DNA from: JBASNZ01 sp049657775 | Lineage (GTDB): Bacteria > Actinomycetota > Coriobacteriia > Anaerosomatales > Anaerosomataceae | Direction: 5' to 3' | Length of the DNA: 24,923 bases | Assembly (NCBI GenBank): GCA_049657775.1 | Contig: JBASNZ010000026.1 | Span: forward strand, 1-24,923 | Shown: positions 16,612 to 21,938 of the stretch, in pieces | How positions within the stretch are numbered: position 1 is the first letter of the stretch | How the letters are laid out: the number at the start of each line of letters is the position of its first letter | Notes under the pieces: model-generated | Told to the model about the DNA's origin: nothing | Seen by the model: the letters and a program-made list of their open reading frames with translations, nothing else | The model's database searches: none | Made by a program: the position numbers and the translations under genes

Positions 16612-16755
16612 GTATCCATAGCAAAGTTTAGCGCATCACCTGATGGTTTCCATCCCGTCGGAGTAAACGGGCAATATCGCCTCCCCAAAGGTCCGTGCAG
16701 GTGACGAATGGCGCGACGTGCGGTCATTCATCAATACTACATACTTTCCCAAACA

Positions 16756-17472
16756 TCAGCTCGCGTACCCGGCGAACGATTCGAATGCGACCGCTTCGCC
16801 CGGCAGGCCCAGCTCGTCCACAACCACCCGCATCGCCCCGACCATAGGCGGTGGCCCTGACACGATCCAGTAGTAGTCCTCGGGATCACTGAGGTACCGC
16901 CGCACAAGTCCCGCGTCGATCCGGCCCACCTCGGACTCCCATGCGAGTGTCGGCTGTTCGATGACTTCCACCAGCGTGAACCGCTCTCGCATGTCGCGAA
17001 GCGCTCTGAACTCCCCCCCGTACGGAACGCAATCGTCGCTTCGGTTGCCGTTGAAGAGCGCGATGCCTGTTGCGGCACCGCTCATCACAAGGTGACGGAT
17101 GATGCTGCGCGCGGGCGTGATGCCGACACCGCCGGTGAGGAACCCGACGTTGCGCGCGGACGCTGGCAGGACCAGCCTCCCACGGGGGCCCGTGAGCGTC
17201 ACCTCCGTTCCGGGAGCGAGTGCCAGGAGAGCGTCTTTGAACGCCGACCCGGTGAGTCTGGTCGTAAGCTCGATGTCCGCATCTTCCGGGGCGCTCGCGT
17301 GGGAGAAGTGCTTGGACTGCTCACCGTCCCGCGTGTTCAGGCTGAGCGTAAAGAACTGTCCGGCGGTAAACATGTAGCCCTCCGGTTTGGCGAACCGGAA
17401 CGTCGCTATCCCCTCGGCGCATGGAACCTGGCCGAGATAGCGCACCCGCACCCCTGCGGCGGTCACATCCAC
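16756..17472 (-). CDS. Ferredoxin-NADP reductase-like FAD/NAD(P)-binding oxidoreductase
   Basis: The 238-residue protein has the FNR two-domain plan. An N-terminal FAD-binding barrel carries KHFSHASAP (54-62, the RxxS-type flavin site) and RLTGSAFKDAL. An NAD(P) domain follows with GGVGITPARSIIRHL (114-128), IVSGPPPMV (203-211) and the C-terminal FESFAGY. It transfers electrons between NAD(P)H and a partner. No 2Fe-2S domain and no membrane domain are fused, so the partner must be separate. The GTG at 17472 is chosen because GGGAGG lies 5 nt upstream; longer in-frame starts lack this. It is divergent from the molybdopterin lipoprotein gene, which suggests but does not prove a joint redox role. 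Confidence 0.84.
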   Translation of the reverse strand: MDVTAAGVRVRYLGQVPCAEGIATFRFAKPEGYMFTAGQFFTLSLNTRDGEQSKHFSHASAPEDADIELTTRLTGSAFKDALLALAPGTEVTLTGPRGRLVLPASARNVGFLTGGVGITPARSIIRHLVMSGAATGIALFNGNRSDDCVPYGGEFRALRDMRERFTLVEVIEQPTLAWESEVGRIDAGLVRRYLSDPEDYYWIVSGPPPMVGAMRVVVDELGLPGEAVAFESFAGYAS

Positions 17473-17500
17473 CTCTGTCCTCCCGACGTCGAATACCTCC

Positions 17501-17512
17501 GGTCCTTGGACC
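17501..17512. promoter_or_regulatory. Short inverted repeat between divergent redox genes
   Basis: GGTCCTTGGACC is a 5-bp perfect inverted repeat with a 2-bp centre. It lies 29 bp before the FNR-like GTG and 75 bp before the lipoprotein ATG. Its location in the only intergenic stretch of the divergent pair would suit an operator. Repeats this short arise by chance often. Confidence 0.2.
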
Positions 17513-17586
17513 GTTTGTACCCTACACGACGCCGGGACCACGACCCGGGTAGATACTTTGCAGCGAGCCACACGAAGGGACGTCAG

Positions 17587-18282
17587 ATGAGCACGCGTGC
17601 CGCCTTGGTCGCACTGGCGCTTGGAGTATCGCTACTCGCAACGGCATGCGGTGGTCCCGACGTCTCGATCGCTCCGGGACGAGCGGGCGATAGTGGTGCC
17701 ATCAGACTTGACGGCGTCGAGGTGCGACAGTACAAGGGCGAGCGACTGGACTCGGTCAACGACTTCCGGGAGAACTCGATCAAGGGCGTGCAACGCATCG
17801 AGGCGGACGCCTACAAGCTCACCGTCGATGGTCTCGTGAAGTCACCAAAGACGTACGCGTATTCCCAGGTGACGAGCGGGTTCCCCGCGTACGAGAAGGT
17901 CGTTCAGCTCGACTGTGTCGAGGGCTGGAGCGCCAAGGTCCTGTGGCGCGGAGTGCTGCTCTCGGACATCCTTGATGCCTCGGGTGTTGACCCGAGCGCC
18001 AACACGGTCGTGTTCCGGGCGGCTGACGGCTACAGCTCGTCGCTTCCCCTCGCGTACCTGAGAGACAACGACATCTTGCTCGCCTATCGCATGAACGGCG
18101 TCACGCTTCCGGAAGAGCGTGGCTTTCCGTTCCAGGTAGTGGCCGAGGATCGGTGGGGCTACAAGTGGGTCAAATGGGTGACTGGGATCGAGGTCACCGA
18201 CGACCCCGCGTTCAGGGGCTACTGGGAGAGTAGGGGCTACTCGAACTCGGGCAAACGCGATAAGAACTACTACGGCGACTGA
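17587..18282 (+). CDS. Molybdopterin-dependent oxidoreductase lipoprotein (sulfite oxidase/MsrP-like fold)
   Basis: The 231-residue precursor starts with a lipoprotein signal peptide (residues 1-20, lipobox LATAC with Cys21 lipidated). The rest resembles the oxidoreductase molybdopterin-binding domain (PF00174): LTVDGLVKSPKTY near 78-90, a Mo-ligand candidate Cys110 in QLDCVEGW, RGVLLSDIL near 121-129, FRAADGYSSSLPL near 143-154 and GYKWVKWVTGIEV near 191-203. Such proteins bind Mo-molybdopterin and reduce or oxidise oxo-substrates outside the cytoplasm. A lipid anchor would place it on the outer face of the membrane. The ATG has GAAGGGA about 6 nt upstream; the longer open frame is antisense to the FNR-like gene. 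No membrane cytochrome partner is encoded nearby. Confidence 0.83.
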   Translation: MSTRAALVALALGVSLLATACGGPDVSIAPGRAGDSGAIRLDGVEVRQYKGERLDSVNDFRENSIKGVQRIEADAYKLTVDGLVKSPKTYAYSQVTSGFPAYEKVVQLDCVEGWSAKVLWRGVLLSDILDASGVDPSANTVVFRAADGYSSSLPLAYLRDNDILLAYRMNGVTLPEERGFPFQVVAEDRWGYKWVKWVTGIEVTDDPAFRGYWESRGYSNSGKRDKNYYGD

Positions 18283-18333
18283 ACCGTTTGCAGCCGGAAG
18301 CGGCAACTCGTGCTAGCCCCTGGTCCAAGCCAC

Positions 18334-18362
18334 TTCCCAACGGCCCGCGCGCTGCATATACT
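18334..18362 (+). promoter_or_regulatory. Promoter of the tandem Usp gene
   Basis: TTCCCA (18334-18339) and TATACT (18357-18362) are separated by exactly 17 bp and match the sigma-70-type consensus at four and five of six positions. Transcription would start near 18369, leaving a leader of about 40 nt before the Usp ATG. The 127-bp gap holds no other feature I can name. Confidence 0.5.
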
Positions 18363-18409
18363 GGCGCGCACGGTGCATGTGACTGCGGGCACCGTATCGG
18401 GGGAGTCCG

Positions 18410-19264
18410 ATGTTCTCTCGCTCCATCATATGCACTGACCTGTCTCCGTCATCAGACAGCATCGTGGCCTGCGCCGGCGCACTCGGGGTGCTCGGCGTGC
18501 GCGAGGCCGTGCTCACGCACGTCATCGACGTCGGCGAACTGACGCCGTCTTCTTCACGCCGCGACGTTGACGCGTTGTTCGGGCGCCAGGCGGCCGACCT
18601 CGAAGCAGCGGGTATCCGCGTGCGTGTCGACACCTCGGTCGGCTATCCCTCGTACGCTATCGAAGAGGTCGCGCAGCGCCACAACGCCGAGCTGATCGTG
18701 ATCGGGTCGCATCGCAAGGGCATCTTCGCTACCACGTTCTCGGGGAGCGTCTCCTCCGACGTGGTCCGCATCAGCACCCGCCCGGTCCTGCTCGCGGTGC
18801 TCGTGGCGCTCGGCTCGGCGGAGCAGAGTCAGGCCGTCTGCCAGCGCCTTCTGCAGCGAGTACTCGTTCCGACGGACCTGTCGCAGCGCTCGTCGATCGT
18901 CAGCGAGTACCTGCTCGCCATGGCCCGGAAGGGCCTTGCTGCGGTCGACCTGCTTCACGTGGTGGACAACAGCTACGAGAACGGGGCGGAGCACCGACGC
19001 CGCGACGCGACGGAGAGACTCCTGGAGTTCGCAAACGCGCTTACCGACGCCGGCGTGCGCGTTAACACCGATGTGGTCATCGGGTCACCTGACCGGGAGG
19101 CGGCGCTGCGGGCGGCCCGAGGCGAGCACACCCTGATCGTGATGGCGCCGCACTGCTCTACGACCGGCGAATACCCTCTCGGCAGCGTAACGAACGCCGT
19201 GGTGCGGTCCACCATGGCCCCCGTGCTGCTGATCCCGCCCAACTGCAGGCACGAAGAGATCTAG
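18410..19264 (+). CDS. Tandem universal stress protein (two UspA domains)
   Basis: The 284-residue cytoplasmic protein has two UspA-type domains. The first (about 1-133) starts SIICTDLSPSS and includes AELIVIGSHRKGI, then SGSVSSDVVRIST and RPVLLAV. The second (about 147-278) starts RVLVPTDLSQRSS and includes LIVMAPHC, then LGSVTNAVVRST and APVLLIP. UspA proteins respond to starvation, redox or energy stress and often bind ATP through a G-x2-G-x9-G-(S/T) motif. In domain 1 the motif is imperfect, and in domain 2 the first glycines are replaced (MAPHCSTTG), so ATP binding is doubtful for at least domain 2. GGGGGAG lies 4 nt before the ATG. It ends on the same CTAG as the convergent membrane-protein gene. 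Confidence 0.88.
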   Translation: MFSRSIICTDLSPSSDSIVACAGALGVLGVREAVLTHVIDVGELTPSSSRRDVDALFGRQAADLEAAGIRVRVDTSVGYPSYAIEEVAQRHNAELIVIGSHRKGIFATTFSGSVSSDVVRISTRPVLLAVLVALGSAEQSQAVCQRLLQRVLVPTDLSQRSSIVSEYLLAMARKGLAAVDLLHVVDNSYENGAEHRRRDATERLLEFANALTDAGVRVNTDVVIGSPDREAALRAARGEHTLIVMAPHCSTTGEYPLGSVTNAVVRSTMAPVLLIPPNCRHEEI

Positions 19265-19950
19265 GGCCCGGGCAGTACGAAGAGCATCACCGCGAGGAAA
19301 TGGCACACGCTGCCCGCAAGAACGAACAGGTGCCACACCATGTGCATGTACGGGATCTTCTTCAGCACGTAGAAGATGGTCCCCAGGGTGTAGGCGAGAC
19401 CTCCGGCGACCAGTAGCCACATGCCGCCCGCAGGTAGGTTCTCAAGCAGTGGTCGTAGCGCAGCCACCACCAGCCAGCCCATCGCCAGGTACAACGGCAC
19501 CGACATCCATTTTGGCCGGTCCACCGCGAACGATTCGAGCAGTACGCCGGCGATCGCCAGCGTCCAGACGGTCCCGAAAAGCCACCAGCCTCCACTGTCA
19601 CGCAGGGTCACGAGCGTGAACGGCGTGTACGTGCCGGCTATGAGCAGGTAGATGCTTGCGTGATCGATGACCTTGAGAGCATGCCGGGCACGGTCGTTGA
19701 GAATGCTGTGGTACAGCGTTGAAGCCAGGTACAGGACTACGAGCGTGACGCCGTACACGATGGCGCTAGCCAGATGCCAGCCATTGCCCCAGATCGCCGC
19801 GAACACGACGAGCAGGGTAAGCGCCGCTACGCTGAGGCCGACGCCGAGTCCGTGGGTGATCGCGTTGGCGATCTCCTCGCCAAGGGTGTACGAGCGCGAG
19901 TGGGACTTGGGCTTCGGCACCTTCGCCGCAGCCGTGTCATTCGTTGACAT
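19261..19950 (-). CDS. trhA: PAQR-type membrane protein, TrhA/hemolysin III family
   Basis: The 229-residue protein has about seven membrane segments and the family's conserved elements: EEIANAITHGLGVGLS (about 25-40), YLASTLYHSI (about 74-83), DHASIYLLIAGTYTP (about 96-110) and a C-terminal HMVWHLFVLAGSVCHF. The conserved His and Asp residues are the likely metal site of the PAQR superfamily. Bacterial members affect membrane-energy or lipid homeostasis; the old name hemolysin III reflects a heterologous phenotype. The ATG at 19950 has GGAG 7 nt upstream. It is convergent with the Usp gene. Its leader overlaps a short frame containing a CGACH haem-type motif. Confidence 0.88.
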   Translation of the reverse strand: MSTNDTAAAKVPKPKSHSRSYTLGEEIANAITHGLGVGLSVAALTLLVVFAAIWGNGWHLASAIVYGVTLVVLYLASTLYHSILNDRARHALKVIDHASIYLLIAGTYTPFTLVTLRDSGGWWLFGTVWTLAIAGVLLESFAVDRPKWMSVPLYLAMGWLVVAALRPLLENLPAGGMWLLVAGGLAYTLGTIFYVLKKIPYMHMVWHLFVLAGSVCHFLAVMLFVLPGP

Positions 19951-20065
19951 CTATCGTCTCCACACTGTTGATGATCATGTGGCACGCGCCACATGAACCC
20001 GGAAGATGACCCGCGGGTGCCGCCTGTCCAGGAGCGATCGGCGGGATGAACACCCTGACGCTCAC
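19937..20065 (-). other. Short open frame with a CxxCH haem-attachment-like motif
   Basis: A 42-codon frame from a GTG at 20065 ends 14 nt inside the trhA gene. It contains FIPPIAPGQAAPAGH and PGSCGACHMI, which resemble the Pro-rich run and CxxCH of small c-type haem (magnetochrome-like) domains. There is no signal peptide and no good ribosome-binding site, and the frame is open further upstream without obvious coding character. It may be the remnant of a haem protein's 3' end, a real micro-protein or chance. The codons of CGACHM also create the perfect inverted repeat at 19975-19996. Confidence 0.3.
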
Positions 20066-20159
20066 TGTACCCCATTGCGCGGTCGACAGAGCCGTGTCGG
20101 CCCACACGCACGTGGCCGTTGTACGCTGTGCCCATCCACCACGAACGGAGAGAGACCGC

Positions 20160-20999
20160 ATGTGCGAGTTCTGCACGCAGCACGGCGACGGCAAGCGCTG
20201 GTAGCTTGAGGCCTCAAGCTATGCCGCCGACCTCGAGAGCGACCTCGAACGTCGCGGGTACATGGTGGACTTCGTCCGCGGGTTCGACCACCGCATGGTC
20301 CGGACCGTGCGTCTCATGGACCTGCTCAATGCCACACCGAAGCCGGTCGGTGACATCATCCGGGGTGTTGCGCATCGTCGCATGAAACGGGACCACTTCG
20401 GTCAGCCCATCCCACTGGAGGACTGCGGGCGCGTACTCGGCATCGCCACGAGCGTGGCCCAGCTGCCGTGCGTCTGCCGCCACTTCTCGGGCACTCCCGA
20501 GGAGGGATACTGCCTCGCGATCACCGTCAATCCCGCCGACGGCGCACTTGAGGAGGCGTTTGCGGATTACGCCGACGGTCTGGACACCTCCACGTTCCAG
20601 AAGCTGACCAAGGCCGAGGCTCTGGCGGTGCTCCGCCGGTGTGAGGCCGAGGGCTTGATGCTTTCGGTGTGGACGTTCAAGTCGCCCTTCATCGCTGCCA
20701 TATGTAACTGCAACCTGGGATCCGGATGCATGGCGATGCGCACCACGCTCGACTACAGGATCAAGGTCATGTGGAAGGGCGAGTATGTGGCCGCGACCGA
20801 CGTCGAGCTGTGTACGGCCTGCCGTCTGTGCGTGGAACGATGCCCGTTCGGCGCAACCTCGATAGACGCATCCAGCCGAAGGGCCGTTGTCGACGCACAC
20901 CGCTGCTATGGATGCGGAACCTGCCGCGCCGCCTGCGGCTCAGGCGCGCTCACCATCTCCGAGAGGGCCCTTACGTCGACAGTCGCGAACGACTGGTAG
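20160..20999 (+). pseudogene. 4Fe-4S ferredoxin-type protein with in-frame TAG at codon 15
   Basis: The natural start is the ATG at 20160 (GGAGAG upstream; reads MCEFCTQHGDGKRW). Codon 15 (20202-20204) is TAG, after which the same frame continues LEASSYAADLESDL to the stop at 20997. As I recall the family, it opens MCEFC...GKKWYLQA, so the TAG stands where Tyr is expected. The remainder has CVCRHFSG near 104-110, ICNCNLGSGCMAMR near 181-194 and two 4Fe-4S clusters at the C-terminus (Cys 218/221/224/228 and 249/252/255/259). It would be a cytoplasmic electron carrier or sensor. The later ATG at 20262 has no ribosome-binding site and would remove the conserved N-terminus. The options are a nonsense mutation, a sequencing error or recoding; the intact frame after the TAG argues that any mutation is recent. 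Confidence 0.72.
20202..20221. repeat. 20-bp perfect palindrome beginning at the in-frame TAG
   Basis: TAGCTTGAGGCCTCAAGCTA is a perfect palindrome whose first three bases are the amber codon of the 4Fe-4S gene. In RNA it would give a stem of eight pairs closed by a tight loop, immediately at the TAG. In DNA it could bind a dimeric protein or extrude as a cruciform. It is real in the sequence; any function is unknown. Confidence 0.75.
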
Positions 21000-21037
21000 G
21001 AGCCGCTCCCGCCGCGAAGACTGGCGAGTCGCCCGCG

Positions 21038-21829
21038 TCAGTCGACCTCGAACCGGGCAACATCCGGCGAGGCGAGTGGCGTCCAAACACCATGCGCCCC
21101 CTCCGACAGCGCGCCCAGCTCGGCGTGCAACATCGCGATGCCAACGTCAAGCCGCTTGGAGACTCTGACGCGTTCGGCTCCGTGGTAGGCAACGATAAGC
21201 GCATCGTCGGCCATGCGGAAACGCCAGGGCTGGGCGTGCATTGCCGACGGCGCCGGCCGCACCGTCTCGATCGCGCGCTGCGCCCATGGGGGCCAGCTGT
21301 GGTACCCCGGCGCGATATCCTCCAGCGACAGGCGCTTCTTCTCGCGACCCGCGCCAAACAGCACCCGTTCCTTGCCGGACACCGAAACGAGCGCATGACC
21401 CACCGGGCTGACAGCGAACACCCGCTCGCCTGGCGCGAGCGTCGCAAGACGCTCGGCCACCCCGCCCGAGAACAGACCACCGATCCAGCAGGTAGCAAGC
21501 CCGAGCAGGGTCGCATCGAGCACCAGCGCCTCTCCCATGTAGCCCACGTGTTCGGCCGCATATGGCGATGCGGTGTCGCCCACGAACAGCATCGCCGACG
21601 GTGCGCCGGACACCCCGCCGTATGATCCCAGGATGCCCGCGAACAGCGATTGCGGCGCCACGTCCACGAAGACGGCACGCGAATCGGGGAAGGGCCGGAA
21701 CTCCCGCGTCATCGATAGGAGCCCGGCGCCGAGGTCCGCCGAGAATGCTCGCCCGTCGAAGCTCCGCCGGGAACGGCGCACGGGCACCGCGTCGAGCCAC
21801 TCGAGTCTGAGGTGACCGTCGCCCGTCAC
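21038..21829 (-). CDS. Nitroreductase-like flavoprotein
   Basis: The 263-residue product has features of the nitroreductase superfamily, probably its putative TM-nitroreductase branch. They are VRRSRRSFDGRAF near the N-terminus (the FMN phosphate-binding Arg/Ser run), a central helix-rich GYMGEALVLDATLLGLATCWIGG stretch (split here; about 95-118) and PWRFRMADDALIV late in the chain. These enzymes use FMN and NAD(P)H to reduce nitro, quinone or other substrates, or catalyse unusual ring chemistry; the substrate is unknown. The GTG start at 21829 lacks a Shine-Dalgarno but overlaps the stop of a 26-codon ORF as GTGA, which supports coupled translation. It lies in the same run as the His-less sensor kinase and is convergent with the 4Fe-4S gene. 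Confidence 0.76.
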   Translation of the reverse strand: MTGDGHLRLEWLDAVPVRRSRRSFDGRAFSADLGAGLLSMTREFRPFPDSRAVFVDVAPQSLFAGILGSYGGVSGAPSAMLFVGDTASPYAAEHVGYMGEALVLDATLLGLATCWIGGLFSGGVAERLATLAPGERVFAVSPVGHALVSVSGKERVLFGAGREKKRLSLEDIAPGYHSWPPWAQRAIETVRPAPSAMHAQPWRFRMADDALIVAYHGAERVRVSKRLDVGIAMLHAELGALSEGAHGVWTPLASPDVARFEVD

Positions 21830-21906
21830 CGGCGTCGGCCGAAGGCGATGTAGGCACCGAATGCGATGACGACGAGCGATGCGCGTCCCGCCTCACGATC
21901 GTCCAT
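21826..21906 (-). CDS. 26-residue small membrane-peptide ORF coupled to the nitroreductase gene
   Basis: The ATG at 21906 follows GGGAGG by 4 nt. The frame begins MDDREAGR, continues with ASLVVIAFGAYIAFG and ends GRRR. It has one short hydrophobic stretch with acidic residues before it and three Arg after it, the look of a tiny membrane peptide. Its TGA overlaps the GTG of the nitroreductase-like gene (GTGA), and it starts 32 bp after the sensor-kinase stop. Either it is a real small protein or it is a leader ORF that delivers ribosomes to the downstream gene, which has no ribosome-binding site of its own. I do not recognise a family. Confidence 0.6.
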   Translation of the reverse strand: MDDREAGRASLVVIAFGAYIAFGRRR

Positions 21907-21938
21907 GTCACCTCCCATTCCTGCGCTCACCCGCTGCG

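Noticed and set aside
19975..19996. Perfect 9-bp inverted repeat with 4-nt loop, first read as a riboswitch or terminator
   Set aside because: It has no T-run and coincides with codons for the CGACHM stretch of a short frame; kept only as part of that observation.
20202..20204. Pyrrolysine coding at the amber codon
   Set aside because: TAG ends many genes here, including this one, no pyl genes are visible, and the expected residue is Tyr; left only as a remote option.
20262..20999. ATG at 20262 as the true start of the 4Fe-4S gene
   Set aside because: It has no ribosome-binding site, and the same frame upstream encodes conserved-looking sequence from a well-placed ATG at 20160.
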